Assembly (NCBI GenBank): GCA_934454435.1 | Contig: CAKSGA010000001.1 | Location: forward strand, 19,775 to 83,774 | Source: an uncultured Oscillospiraceae bacterium | GTDB taxonomy: Bacteria > Bacillota > Clostridia > Oscillospirales > Ruminococcaceae | Direction: 5' to 3' | Length of the DNA stretch: 64,000 bases | In this document: piece by piece, positions 50,304 to 60,652 of the stretch | How positions within the stretch are numbered: the first letter of the stretch is position 1 | Layout of the letters: the number at the start of each line of letters is the position of its first letter | The notes under the pieces: model-generated | Database searches by the model: none | What the model saw: the letters and a program-made list of their open reading frames with translations, nothing else | Told to the model about the DNA's origin: nothing | Made by a program: the position numbers and the translations under genes

Positions 50304-50396
50304 AAAAGCGCCGGTGCCTTCTCCATGCACCCCGTGGCACGTCATGGGACCGTGAAGCAGCTCCGGCAGGAAAATTAAACGGAAAGGAAGATAAAC

Positions 50397-52643
50397 ATGG
50401 CAGAAAGGGCTGCCGTCCTTGAAAGACGGGCGGCATTATCCGGAAATGTGGACATACGCTCCGCAGTGACCTGGGCGGCATGCGGGCTGATGATGGAACT
50501 GGGAGCCGGAGGAGGAGCACCAGGTGCCTCGGCTCTGGCAGCGGGAATGAGCTCCGGCAGTATCTGGATCTACGCAGGGGGCGCAGTTGGGGCTCTGCTG
50601 CACGGGATACCCGGCGGCTTCACCGGGCTCGGAGGACTTGTGATAGCGTTCGCCGGGCGTTTCATTCCCAGGGCACGGAACGTTAAGATAAACTGCATCG
50701 TGCAGGCCCTTGTTGCGGCGGTGGCGGCGTTTTTCCCCGCATGTGCGGATTATGGGACGCCCTCGGCGCTTCTGGGCGGTATAATATCGGGGCTGACCGC
50801 CGGAATATTCGCAGCCTGCGTCATGCTTCTGTACGACAGGGCGGGCGCAGGCGGTTTCGACCCGGCGGAAAACACCGACTGCGCCCTCGCCGCAGCGGCC
50901 GCCGGTATCGCTTTCATGACCCTCGGCAGGCTGGATTACCCGCCCCTGAACATCGGCAGGGCTCTTGCTGTTTTCTGGATACTGCGGAGCACTCAGCGGC
51001 ACGGGGCGGCATGCGGCTCACTGATGGCGGCGGCTGCGGCGTTCGGGCTGTGCGCTTCGGGCTGCGCCGGGGCCCCGGAAGCCGGGGCGGTGTGCCTGGC
51101 GGCGGTGATAAGCTGCTGCCTCTCCCGCTATGGGAAGATCACCCGGGCGATAGGCACCATCTTCGCAGGCTGTGCGCTTATCCTCGCCGCCGGGGCGGAC
51201 TCCGACAGCTGGCGGGTCTTTGCGGAGCTGGCAGCAGCGGGCGCTGCGTTTATCGTGATACCTCAGCGAAAGACAGCTTCGGAGCCCGGCGTTACCCGGG
51301 ACTCCGCAGCGCTGATAATGCGTGAGCGCCTGAATTTCGCCGCAGGAGCCCTCACCGGTGTGAACAACGGTCTGGAAGTTACGGCGGATACCCTGGAGCG
51401 CCGCTACAGCGAAGATCTCACCCAGGTAGCCGACAAGGCCGCCGACAGAGCCTGCCGCAGCTGCCCCAACAACATGGTGTGCTGGGGTCAGAAATACGAC
51501 CTTTTCCGAAAGGAGTTCGACCGGCTGGTGAAAATGCTGCGCTCCGGCGGGGAGCTCTCGGTGCAGTCCCTCTCGCCGAATGCTGCGGCGGAATGCATAG
51601 ACCGTGACGGTGTGATAAAGGCGGTCCGCAAGGCTTACGACCAGTACCTTGCAGCCTCCGGCGAGCAGAAGCGGATAAGGGAGCTGCGGCGTATCTACAG
51701 CGGTCAGCTCTTCTCCCTCAGCGGGATACTCAGCGACATGGGAGCCGCCGCAGGACGCTTCCGCAGCGGCAGCCGCAATACGGAGCGCCGGGTGGAAAAG
51801 GTCCTGCGGGAGTGCGGGTTACAGGACCCGGCAGCGTTCGTGGCAATATCCAGGGGCGGCAGAATTCGCCTGGAGGCCTACGGCACCGGGGAGCTCTCCA
51901 CCGAGCGGGAATATCTCGGCGAGCTGCTGATACGTGCCCTCGGGCGTGAGATAGACCTCCCGGAAGTCAGCTCGAACGGCGGCAGGGTCAGGGTGACCGC
52001 CACCCAGCGGGCGGCGATGTCTGCGGAGATAGGCGCATGCCAGCTCAGCCGGGGAAAGAACCGGGTCTGCGGCGACTGCTATGACAGCTTCACCGACCCC
52101 TCCGGGGCGCTCTACGTGATACTTTCAGACGGAATGGGCAGCGGCAGCCGTGCCCGGATAGACTCCGCCCTGGCGTGCAGCATGGCTTCAAGGCTGATAA
52201 AGGGCGGGATATCCCTCCCGGCGGCGCTGGAGATGGTCAACACCTCGCTGATGGTGAAATCCTCAGACGAAAGCTATGCTACCCTCGATATCTGCCGTCT
52301 GGACCTCAACTCCGGCGACTGCGTGATATACAAGGCGGGCGCAGCGGCAAGCTACATAAAATGCTCCGACCGCCTTCTGAGAGCCAGCGTGTCGTCCTCC
52401 CCCGCAGGGACCGGCGGCAGGCTCACCGTACCGGCGCAGAAGTTCCACGTTTCCGCCGGGGACATGCTGATAATGACCACGGACGGCGCTGTGCTGGACG
52501 AGGAGTGGCTCTCCCGGGAGCTCTCACGCCAGGATAAGCGCACCCCGCAGGAGCTGTCAGAATTTCTGGCACGCACTGCACGCAGCGCCGAGAACGGCAG
52601 GGACGACGACATCAGTGTCATTTCAGTTGCAATAGGGAAGTAG
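50397..52643 (+). CDS. spoIIE: Stage II sporulation protein E (SpoIIE)
   Basis: 748 residues. About ten hydrophobic segments occupy residues ~25-300 (GGAVGALLHGIPGGFTGLGG, AALVAAVAAFFP-like stretches), an oligomerisation region with a C-x2-C (ACRSCPNNMVCWGQKYD) follows, and the C-terminal ~200 residues are a PP2C phosphatase: VILSDGMGSGSRA, GISLPAALEMVNTSL, MTTDGAVLDEEW and DDDISVISV. SpoIIE dephosphorylates SpoIIAA to release sigma-F in the forespore. RBS GGAAAGGA. With dpaAB, it shows the organism sporulates. Confidence 0.97.
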   Translation: MAERAAVLERRAALSGNVDIRSAVTWAACGLMMELGAGGGAPGASALAAGMSSGSIWIYAGGAVGALLHGIPGGFTGLGGLVIAFAGRFIPRARNVKINCIVQALVAAVAAFFPACADYGTPSALLGGIISGLTAGIFAACVMLLYDRAGAGGFDPAENTDCALAAAAAGIAFMTLGRLDYPPLNIGRALAVFWILRSTQRHGAACGSLMAAAAAFGLCASGCAGAPEAGAVCLAAVISCCLSRYGKITRAIGTIFAGCALILAAGADSDSWRVFAELAAAGAAFIVIPQRKTASEPGVTRDSAALIMRERLNFAAGALTGVNNGLEVTADTLERRYSEDLTQVADKAADRACRSCPNNMVCWGQKYDLFRKEFDRLVKMLRSGGELSVQSLSPNAAAECIDRDGVIKAVRKAYDQYLAASGEQKRIRELRRIYSGQLFSLSGILSDMGAAAGRFRSGSRNTERRVEKVLRECGLQDPAAFVAISRGGRIRLEAYGTGELSTEREYLGELLIRALGREIDLPEVSSNGGRVRVTATQRAAMSAEIGACQLSRGKNRVCGDCYDSFTDPSGALYVILSDGMGSGSRARIDSALACSMASRLIKGGISLPAALEMVNTSLMVKSSDESYATLDICRLDLNSGDCVIYKAGAAASYIKCSDRLLRASVSSSPAGTGGRLTVPAQKFHVSAGDMLIMTTDGAVLDEEWLSRELSRQDKRTPQELSEFLARTARSAENGRDDDISVISVAIGK

Positions 52644-52689
52644 TTCTGTCGGGATCATATGGGGCTGACAAAAGGTCAGCCCCCCAGCT

Positions 52690-52868
52690 TGTCGAAAAAG
52701 TCAATTTTGCCTGCGAAGCAGGCTTTTGTAATCAGTTTTTTGCCCAGGGTTTCCCTGGGCAAAAAACACTTCTATCCGCACAACTGTGCGAATTGTCGGC
52801 ATAGCCGACAATGAGTGCGGGCAGTGCGGATGTTCGGCGAAAAAGCCCCAACGGGGATTTTTCGACGG
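52690..52868 (-). repeat. Repeat family B, copy 1 (179 bp)
   Basis: Ends GTCGAAAAA and TTTTTCGAC are inverted. Inside, on the minus strand, is a chain of hairpins: AATCCCC/GGGGCTTT, a compound centre with CATCCGCAC/GTGCGGATAG and TTGTCGGC/GCCGACAA, TTTTTTGCCCAGGG/CCCTGGGCAAAAAA, and GCCTGC/GCAGGC. Copy 2 (56543-56722) keeps the layout but changes the stems. It follows spoIIE and may serve as its terminator; a smaller hairpin from GGGGCTGAC to GTCAGCCCC (52660-52683) precedes it. Confidence 0.85.
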
Positions 52869-53031
52869 TCTCTGGGGATGACGCCAGGTCAGCCCCCTGC
52901 GTTTTGTAAAGGTTTTCACAAACGTAACGGTTTTATAACGCTTTATTTACAAAAAGTTGAAAAGTAATGTGCATGTTGCATAAAACTGTCAGGCTAAAAA
53001 TAGCTAAAAACATGAAAACTCCACAAAACTA
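52869..53031. other. A+T-rich gap before glgB, no gene seen
   Basis: About 160 bases, mostly A and T, between repeat B1 and the glgB promoter. No open frame with a ribosome site. Confidence 0.5.
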
Positions 53032-53060
53032 TTGAAAAAAAATAGATGATGTGGTACAAT
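53032..53060 (+). promoter_or_regulatory. Sigma-A-type promoter of glgBCD
   Basis: TTGAAA (53032-53037), 17 bp, TACAAT (53055-53060). Confidence 0.82.
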
Positions 53061-53073
53061 AATTACAAAGGTT

Positions 53074-53114
53074 CGATCGGTATGAAGAGCTTTTTTGGTT
53101 TATTTTGCCGATCT
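53074..53114 (+). other. Leader hairpin of glgB
   Basis: GATCGG (53075-53080) pairs with CCGATC (53108-53113) across a T-rich loop. GTATGAAG in the loop could instead pair partly with CTTCATGA just downstream, so two shapes are possible. It lies in the ~75-base leader before AGGAGG and the glgB ATG. Confidence 0.4.
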
Positions 53115-53144
53115 CACCGGCTTCATGACAGGAGGTCTTGAATT

Positions 53145-55333
53145 ATGGCTATAATCGTTCCGGAAAAATACAGCGTTCCGCTCCATCTGTTCCACCAGGG
53201 TGAGAATTCCCATGCCTATGAGTTCTTCGGTTCACACAGAGAGGTGCAGGACGGAAAGCCCGGCGCCGTGTTCAGGGTATGGGCGCCGAATGCCCGGAGC
53301 GTAAGCGTCGTCGGTGATTTCGACCACTGGGACAGAGGCTGCCACCCGATGAACAAGATAAGCGACGGCGGTATCTGGGAGCTGTTCGTCCCCGGAATAA
53401 AGCAGTACGATAACTACAAATACAGCGTAGAGAGCCAGGACGGGCTTATAAAACTCAAGGCTGACCCATACGGATATCATATGGAGCTCCGCCCCAACAC
53501 AGCCACCAAGTTCTACGACATCGAGGGCTTCCGCTGGACTGACAAGGAATATCTCGACCAGCTCCACGCAAAGAACATCTACGAAAGCGCCGCAAATATC
53601 TACGAGGTCAACGCAGGCTCCTGGCGCAAGAACGGGGAGGACTTCCTCAGCTACAGGCAGCTCGCAAAGGAGCTTATCCCCTACGTCAGGAAGATGGGCT
53701 ACACCCACATCGAGCTCATGCCGATCGGCGAGTTCCCGTATGACGGAAGCTGGGGATATCAGCAGATAGGCTACTTTGCCCCGACCTCCCGCTTCGGCAC
53801 CCCGCACGACTTCATGGAGTTCGTGGATCAGTGCCATGCAGCAGGGATCGGCGTTATAATCGACTGGGTACCCGCCCACTTCCCCAAGGACGCCGCAGGT
53901 CTGTATGAGTTCGACGGCACGAGCTGCTACGAATACTCCGACCCGCTGAAGCGTGAGCACAAGAACTGGGGCACCCACATCTTCGACTGGGCCAAGCCGG
54001 AGGTGCAGAGCTTCCTTGTTTCCAATGCAAACTACTGGATAGAGAAATACCACATCGACGGCCTGCGTGTTGACGCCGTAGCCTCGATGCTTTACCTCGA
54101 CTACGACAGGCAGAACGGCGAATGGCGCCCCAACGCCTACGGAGGCCACGAGAACCTCGAAGCCGTGGCGTTCCTCCAGAAGCTGAACGCTGCGCTGTTC
54201 CGGGAGCACCAGAACATCATGATGATCGCCGAGGAGTCCACCGCATGGCCGATGGTCACAAAGCCGGCGGATATCGGCGGACTGGGATTCAACTTCAAGT
54301 GGAACATGGGCTGGATGAACGATATGCTCCGCTATATGTCCATGGACCCGCTGTCCAGGCCCTACAATCACAATCTCGTTACGTTCTCGTTCTACTATGC
54401 TTTCTCCGAGAACTACATACTTCCTATTTCGCATGACGAGGTCGTTTATGGAAAGTGCTCCATGCTCGACAAGATGGGTGGTCCCAGGGACTTCCGCTTC
54501 AACTCCATGCGCACGTTCCTGGGCTACATGATGGCTCACCCCGGAAAGAAGCTCATGTTCATGGGCCAGGAGTTCGCACAGTACAAGGAGTGGAACTTCC
54601 AGACCCAGCTCGACTGGGAAGTCCTTGAGTTCGAGCCGCACAGGAAGCTCCACGAATATGTAAGGGACCTCAACAAATTCTACACCGACAGCGCTCCCCT
54701 CTGGGAATGCGACACGAGCTGGGAGGGCTTCCACTGGATATCCAGCGAGGACAACGCAAACTCAGTTATCGCATTCCGCCGTATCGCACGGAACAAGGAC
54801 GAGCTGATATGCGTGTGCAACTTCCAGCCGGTACGCCATGAGATCTATGAGATAGGCGTTCCCTACTACGCCGACTACGAAGAGGTGTTCAACTCCGACG
54901 ACGAAAAGTACGGCGGAACCGGAGTCACCAACGGTACGGTCACTGCAAAGGAAGAGCCGATGCACGGCGAGCAGTTCCGCATAACGCTTGACCTTCCCCC
55001 GATGGCGGCACTCTTCTTCAGCATAAAGAACAGGCGCACCCCGCCCAGCCAGCTCCCGGAGCCCGCTGAGGAGCCGGAGAAGCTGCCGGAGGAAGTCCCC
55101 GCTGAGGAAGCGGTACCCGTAGTGCTTCCCCTGCTGAACGAGGAAAGACCTGTGGACAACGGCGAAGCGTCCATCGCAGAAACACCTGCAAAGGCTGTGA
55201 CGCCAGGTGCGACCGGCAGGCAGGTATCCGCTCCAAAGAAGGAAACTGCGGAGCACAAAAAAGCTAACACCGCCGAGGACGGCGATAATCATATGAAAAT
55301 CACGGCTCAGAAAGTCGGGACAGGAGGAAATAT

Positions 55334-55337
<4 letters not shown>
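53145..55337 (+). CDS. glgB: 1,4-alpha-glucan branching enzyme
   Basis: 730 residues. N-terminal CBM48 beta domain (~35-135: [20 protein letters not shown]), GH13 barrel with [31 protein letters not shown] (nucleophile Asp), [11 protein letters not shown] (acid Glu) and [12 protein letters not shown], then a C-terminal beta domain ending near residue 625. The final ~100 residues are an added Pro/Glu/Ala/Lys-rich tail without a recognisable fold. It makes alpha-1,6 branches in glycogen. AGGAGG precedes the ATG; the stop overlaps the glgC start (ATGA). Confidence 0.97.
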
Positions 55338-56539
<1,202 letters not shown>

Positions 56540-56542
56540 AAC

Positions 56543-56722
56543 CCGTCGAAAAAGTCCCTGCGGGACTTTTCCGCCGAACATCCGCACTGCACGCACTCAT
56601 TGTCGGCTACGCCGCCAACTCGCACATTTGTGCGGATAGAAGTATTTTTTCCCCCGGCAAAGCCGTGGCAAAAAATCAATTTCAAAAGCCCGCTCTGCGG
56701 GCTGGATCAGGTTTTTCGATAA
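56543..56722 (+). repeat. Repeat family B, copy 2 (180 bp), between glgC and glgD
   Basis: Starts CCGTCGAAAAAG four bases after the glgC stop and ends TTTTTCGATAA. Same succession of hairpins as copy 1, with changed stems: AAGTCCC/GGGACTT, CATCCGCAC/TGCGGATAG, TTGTCGGC/GCCGCCAA, CCGGC-AAA-GCCG between T and A runs, AGCCCGC/GCGGGCT. It sits inside the glg operon and must be transcribed, so it could reduce glgD expression or protect the upstream mRNA. Confidence 0.85.
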
Positions 56723-56741
56723 ATGAAAGGAAATAGTTGAT

Positions 56742-57866
56742 ATGGCAAGTATGGGCAATGTTTTAGGACTTATTTTTGCTAATATGCACGAAGAGAACCT
56801 GCCTGAGCTCACAAAAGCAAGAGCCATGGCAAGCGTACCCTTCGGCGCAAGATACCGCCTGGTGGACTTCCCGCTTTCCAGCATGGTGAATTCCGGTATT
56901 ACACAGGTGGGCATAATCACACAGGCTAAGTACTACTCCCTGATGGATCACCTCGGCATGGGCAGCGAGTGGGATCTCGCCAGAAAGACCGGAGGTCTGC
57001 ATATTCTGCCGCCCTACGGCAGAAGCGACAACGGCGTCTACAGAGGACGTCTGGAGGCTCTTGCAGGCGCTGCTGAGTTCATTCACGAATCCGGCGCAGA
57101 GTACGTTATCATGTCCGACAGCAATGTTGTTGCGAACATAGATTTCAAGCCCATCATCGAGTTCCACGAGAAGAAGGGCGCAGACATCACCTGCGTTTAC
57201 GGCACCGGCGTTTACGACGCTGAGAGAACTTCCAAGTTCACAGTTCTGTGCGTTGACGAGAACGACAACGTATATGACGTCCTGTCCAGACCCTCAATCA
57301 GCGGCGAGGTAAAGCCTTCGCTCAACATCTACGTCACCAGGCGTGCGTTCCTTGAGAACATCATCCGTGAGAGCGAGTGCCGCAGCCTTTACAGCTTCGA
57401 GACCGATATCCTTCAGCACAAGCTGCATGACTTCAAGGTAATGGGCTACAAGTACGACGGGTATTTCGAGATAATCGACGGCATGAAGGCATACTACAAG
57501 GCAAACAACGACATGATGAACCGTGACGTTTGCCACAAGATATTCTCCATGAGCAAGCCTATCTATACAAAGGTAAGAGATGTCGCTCCTGCAAAGTACG
57601 GCATTGACGCCAATGTAAAGGGCTCCCTCATCGCTGATGGCTGCATCATTGACGGCACCGTTGAAAACTCCGTGCTGTTCCGTGGCGTAAAGGTAGGCAA
57701 GGGCGCTGTTGTAAAGAACAGTATCGTTATGCAGGGCACCATCATCGAGGAGAAGGCTGCGCTCATCAACGGCATCACCGACAAGGACGTTACCCTCACA
57801 AAGAACCGCACGATCACCGGTTCCACCGATTATCCCGTATTCATCACCAAGGGTGCGACAGTTTGA
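56742..57866 (+). CDS. glgD: ADP-glucose pyrophosphorylase regulatory subunit GlgD
   Basis: 374 residues. It has the nucleotidyltransferase fold (RYRLVDFPLSSMVNSGITQVG, GMGSEWDLARKTGGLHILPP, YVIMSDSNVVANIDF) and a C-terminal beta-helix, but lacks the GGxGxRL nucleotide loop seen in GlgC (here LGLIFANMHEENLPELT), as is known for GlgD. In Firmicutes GlgD activates GlgC in a mixed tetramer. AAAGGA lies 9 bases before the ATG. A terminator follows. Confidence 0.95.
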   Translation: MASMGNVLGLIFANMHEENLPELTKARAMASVPFGARYRLVDFPLSSMVNSGITQVGIITQAKYYSLMDHLGMGSEWDLARKTGGLHILPPYGRSDNGVYRGRLEALAGAAEFIHESGAEYVIMSDSNVVANIDFKPIIEFHEKKGADITCVYGTGVYDAERTSKFTVLCVDENDNVYDVLSRPSISGEVKPSLNIYVTRRAFLENIIRESECRSLYSFETDILQHKLHDFKVMGYKYDGYFEIIDGMKAYYKANNDMMNRDVCHKIFSMSKPIYTKVRDVAPAKYGIDANVKGSLIADGCIIDGTVENSVLFRGVKVGKGAVVKNSIVMQGTIIEEKAALINGITDKDVTLTKNRTITGSTDYPVFITKGATV

Positions 57867-57911
57867 TCCTGAGTTTGTATCGGATCTGCCGATGAAATTT
57901 CAAATCACTTC

Positions 57912-57943
57912 AAGGGGCTGCGAAAATCCAGCCCCTTGTTTGT
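57912..57943 (+). terminator. Terminator of glgBCD
   Basis: AAGGGGCTG-CGAAAATC-CAGCCCCTT, followed by GTTTGTT. Confidence 0.85.
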
Positions 57944-57990
57944 TCCCTGCAGGACTGTGCACAAAATGTCGGGACGGAAGATCTGAGCTG

Positions 57991-57999
57991 TGATATAAT
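57991..57999 (+). promoter_or_regulatory. Extended -10 promoter of the AraC-type gene
   Basis: TGATATAAT, an extended -10 (TGn plus TATAAT), 25 bases before the ATG. At the 17-bp position there is no TTGACA-like -35 (GGGACG), which fits an extended -10 promoter or one needing an activator. Confidence 0.6.
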
Positions 58000-58023
58000 A
58001 CAGTTACGGCGAAAGGAGTTAAT

Positions 58024-58881
58024 ATGAAGGGACTTTGCGAGGGAATTCAGGACGCACTGAACTACATCGAGGACAACATCACCGACAAGCTGGAGATACA
58101 GGATATCGCTGCGCATGCGTACATCTCAGCGTTCCACTTCCAGAGGATATTCAGCGTGCTGTGCGGAATGACGGTGGGAGAGTACATTCGCAGCCGCAGG
58201 CTCACTCTGGCGGCACAGGAGCTTTCCTGCACCGACACAAGAGTGATAGACGCAGCGCTGAAATACGGCTATGACAGCCCGGACAGCTTCACAAGGGCAT
58301 TTACCAGGTTCCATGGGATCACTCCCTCCGCCGCAAAAGAAAAAGGCGCAGCTTTGAAGAGCTTTGCGCCGGTAAGAATAAAGCTGACTTTGGAGGGCGG
58401 CAGTATGATGGATTACAGAATAGTAGAAAAGGCACAGTTCACGATCGTGGGAGCTTCCCGCACATTCACCACGGACAGCTCCTACCAGGAGATACCGAAG
58501 TTCTGGCAGGAGTTCTACGCAAACGGCGGCGGAGAAAAGATCAACGGAATGTTCGGCGTCTGCCTTGACTCAAAGGACAACGGCAGAAATGCAGCCGAGT
58601 TCGACTACCTCATCGCAGACCCCTACGACCCGTGCAGGGATATCCCGGAGGGCTGCGTCACCCGGGTCATTCCCGCCGGAACATGGGCGGTGTTCCCCTG
58701 CCGTGGAGCTCTTCCCAAATCGCTCCAGGACGTCAACACCAGAATATGGAACGAGTGGCTGCCGAATTGCAGAGAATACCGTCTTGCCGGGAACTTCAAC
58801 ATTGAAATGTACACTCCCCCCTGCCCCGACCCGGCTGACACATACAGCGAGATCTGGATACCTGTCGAAAGGGCAGAATAA
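58024..58881 (+). CDS. AraC-family regulator with GyrI-like effector-binding domain
   Basis: 285 residues. Residues 1-105 hold two helix-turn-helix units (DKLEIQDIAAHAYISAFHFQ, RIFSVLCGMTVGEYIRSRRL, AALKYGYDSPDSFTRAFTRFHGITPS). Residues ~122-285 form a GyrI-like (SOUL/AraC-E) binding domain (YRIVEKAQFTIVGASRTFT, ... YLIADPYDPCRDIPEGCVTRVIPAGTWAVFPCRG, and a final WIPVERA). This is the layout of Rob-like and BmrR-related ligand-sensing regulators of drug efflux. No efflux gene is next to it. AAAGGAG precedes the ATG. Confidence 0.92.
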   Translation: MKGLCEGIQDALNYIEDNITDKLEIQDIAAHAYISAFHFQRIFSVLCGMTVGEYIRSRRLTLAAQELSCTDTRVIDAALKYGYDSPDSFTRAFTRFHGITPSAAKEKGAALKSFAPVRIKLTLEGGSMMDYRIVEKAQFTIVGASRTFTTDSSYQEIPKFWQEFYANGGGEKINGMFGVCLDSKDNGRNAAEFDYLIADPYDPCRDIPEGCVTRVIPAGTWAVFPCRGALPKSLQDVNTRIWNEWLPNCREYRLAGNFNIEMYTPPCPDPADTYSEIWIPVERAE

Positions 58882-59026
58882 CACTTATCTCGTTCCGGGA
58901 ATGTGCTGGAAATCGTCCTGACCTTTAACATGTGATTACATGTGAATATATTGTCATTCCGTTGTGATAATGAACAAAAAAACTCTTGAAAATTGCTACA
59001 AACTATTCAAATTTGATAAAAACCAC

Positions 59027-59055
59027 TTTACAAGCGCTGACAATAGTGCTATAAT
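59027..59055 (+). promoter_or_regulatory. Sigma-A-type promoter of the phosphotransferase-like gene
   Basis: TTTACA (59027-59032), 17 bp, TATAAT (59050-59055). Confidence 0.82.
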
Positions 59056-59120
59056 ATAATCACAGAAACGGATCAGTCACCACACCAGGGGAAATGATTC
59101 GGGGAAAGGAAAGATGAATT

Positions 59121-59876
59121 ATGAAACTGAAGAATATGATCTCCGACGGCGAAAAGGTTCAGGTATTTGAGGTTGACGGTAAGGCTGTCAAGGTTTTCAA
59201 GGACCCGAACGAACCCAAGAGCGTGGTACTGTACGAAGCACTCACTCATTCCCGTGTTGAAGAGACCGGCTGCCGCCTGGTACCTCCCCTTGAGGAAGTT
59301 TCCAAGATCGACGGCAAGTGGGCTATCTCATATAAGTACATAACCGGCGACACCATGGCTGAACTCATGAAGAAGGAGCCCAAGAAGGCTGACGAGTACC
59401 TCGAACAGATGGTAGACCTTCAGATCGAGATCAACGCACAGCGCTCCCCCAAGATCAGCCGCCTGAAGGACTACCTCAAGCGCTCCATCGAGGGCCTGGA
59501 CATGATAGACGATGTAAAGAAGTATGAGCTTCTTACCCGTCTGGAGGCTATGCCGAAGCATGTTAAGCTGTGCCACGGCGAGTTCACACCTGAAAACATC
59601 ATCATCAACAGCGACGGCGTTTTCGTTGTAGACTGGCTGAAAGCTAAGCAGGGCAATGCTTCCGCTGACGTTGCAAAGACCTATCTGTGGTTCTGCCTTA
59701 ACCACCACACCGAGTACGCTGAGAAGTATCTCAAGATGTACTGCCAGAAGACTGGCACCGCTGTAAAGTACGTTCAGGACTGGCTGCCCATCGTTGCTGC
59801 CGCTCAGCTGAAGTTCAAGCGCCCCGAGGAGCGTGAGCTTCTTCTCACCTGGATCGACATTGCGGATTACGACTGA
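59121..59876 (+). CDS. Phosphotransferase-fold (APH/choline-kinase-like) protein
   Basis: 251 residues. N-lobe with VQVFEVDGKAVKVFKDP (the Lys of the VKVFK strand would bind ATP) and a helix carrying SVVLYEALTHSRVE; the C-lobe has the catalytic loop CHGEFTPENIIIN, in which Glu replaces the usual catalytic Asp of HGDxxxxN, and the metal-binding VVDWLKAKQG (DFG-like). It could be a small-molecule kinase with altered activity, or a pseudokinase. Substrate unknown. AAAGGAA lies upstream. It forms a single-gene unit with its own promoter and terminator. Confidence 0.85.
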   Translation: MKLKNMISDGEKVQVFEVDGKAVKVFKDPNEPKSVVLYEALTHSRVEETGCRLVPPLEEVSKIDGKWAISYKYITGDTMAELMKKEPKKADEYLEQMVDLQIEINAQRSPKISRLKDYLKRSIEGLDMIDDVKKYELLTRLEAMPKHVKLCHGEFTPENIIINSDGVFVVDWLKAKQGNASADVAKTYLWFCLNHHTEYAEKYLKMYCQKTGTAVKYVQDWLPIVAAAQLKFKRPEERELLLTWIDIADYD

Positions 59877-59934
59877 TTATTAGCACTCAATAGTCTTTTC
59901 TCCTTATAACATAATTTATCGGGCATGACTCGAT

Positions 59935-59965
59935 CTCCCCTGTCGAAAGGCAGGGGAGTCTTTTT
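59935..59965 (+). terminator. Terminator of the phosphotransferase-like gene
   Basis: CTCCCCTG-TCGAAAGG-CAGGGGAG, then TCTTTTT. Confidence 0.92.
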
Positions 59966-59972
59966 GTATGTC

Positions 59973-60422
59973 CTATAATATCCCGGCAAGCACAAAAAAG
60001 CAGCAGCCAAAGCCCGCAGATACCGCAATGCTGGCCGGAAGCCCCACACAAGTAGTCAGGAGTGCGTTCTTGTCAAAAGTCCTGCCGCTGCGGGCGAGGA
60101 ACAGCTTTACGGGCTTCCCCGGGTGGTACATACGGCTGCGCAGTGGTCCTTCTGCTTCGGCAGGAAAGATGTTGTTGTGGAGTTTCCCGTCGATAAGATA
60201 CTCTGCGGTCACGAACCGCCTGCCCTCCACAAACTGCGTTAATACCCCGGTGCACCTGCGGGAACAGATCAGCATGAACATGCTGACCGTGAAAAATACC
60301 ACAGTGAACAGCGCCGCAAGTGTGACCAGTCCCAGCACGCCCATCAGCAGATACCAGATGTCTACCCCGGCAAGCAGAAGTATCAGTCCCACCAGAACCA
60401 CGCAGACCAGTATTTCTACCAT
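59973..60422 (-). CDS. Small membrane protein, DUF3592-like layout
   Basis: 149 residues. Two N-terminal membrane helices (~2-25 and ~27-53), a soluble beta-rich part (~60-118: RRFVTAEYLIDGKLHNNIFP, HPGKPVKLFLARSG) and a C-terminal hydrophobic helix (~123-148, rich in Gly and Cys). The layout resembles DUF3592 proteins. A 163-codon frame on the other strand is weaker: it lacks a ribosome site, while this one has GGGGGGAGAGGA before its ATG and a TTTACA-17-TATACT promoter. Function unknown. Confidence 0.82.
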   Translation of the reverse strand: MVEILVCVVLVGLILLLAGVDIWYLLMGVLGLVTLAALFTVVFFTVSMFMLICSRRCTGVLTQFVEGRRFVTAEYLIDGKLHNNIFPAEAEGPLRSRMYHPGKPVKLFLARSGRTFDKNALLTTCVGLPASIAVSAGFGCCFFVLAGIL

Positions 60423-60442
60423 TCCTCTCCCCCCTTACAGAC

Positions 60443-60471
60443 AGTATAGCACATAAAAAAAAATTTGTAAA
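60443..60471 (-). promoter_or_regulatory. Sigma-A-type promoter of the small membrane protein gene
   Basis: Minus strand: TTTACA, 17 bp, TATACT. Confidence 0.8.
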
Positions 60472-60554
60472 TACCATGCAACCTTTTGCCCTGCCCGGCT
60501 GTTTTATTAGTAGAAGGGTGATGAGCCTTTCTGATACGTTTCTCCTTTATTTTG

Positions 60555-60588
60555 GGCTGAGCCTTTCGCCGGGCGCAGCCTTTTTTTT
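60555..60588 (+). terminator. Terminator-like hairpin without an upstream + strand gene
   Basis: GGCTG pairs with CAGCC (60576-60580), with an inner GCC/GGC pair, followed by eight T. The gene to its left is on the minus strand, so nothing annotated needs it. It may end a small RNA from 60472-60588 or guard the sigma-factor gene from read-through. No clear + promoter was seen. Confidence 0.55.
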
Positions 60589-60652
60589 ATTCAATTCTGG
60601 AGATGATATGCATGTACATGCCACGCAGGAAATCAGCCGCTTCAGAAAACAA

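Noticed and set aside
52690-52868. Plain tandem terminators downstream of spoIIE
   Set aside because: The same ordered series of hairpins and linkers recurs between glgC and glgD in the other orientation, so it is a repeat unit, though it may also terminate.
53074-53140. A known riboswitch in the glgB leader
   Set aside because: The ~75-base leader holds only a weak hairpin with a loose alternative pairing; no known aptamer core was recognised.
59968-60456. A 163-codon frame on the + strand
   Set aside because: No ribosome site, polar low-identity composition, and it lies fully opposite the membrane protein gene 59973-60422, which has promoter and ribosome site.
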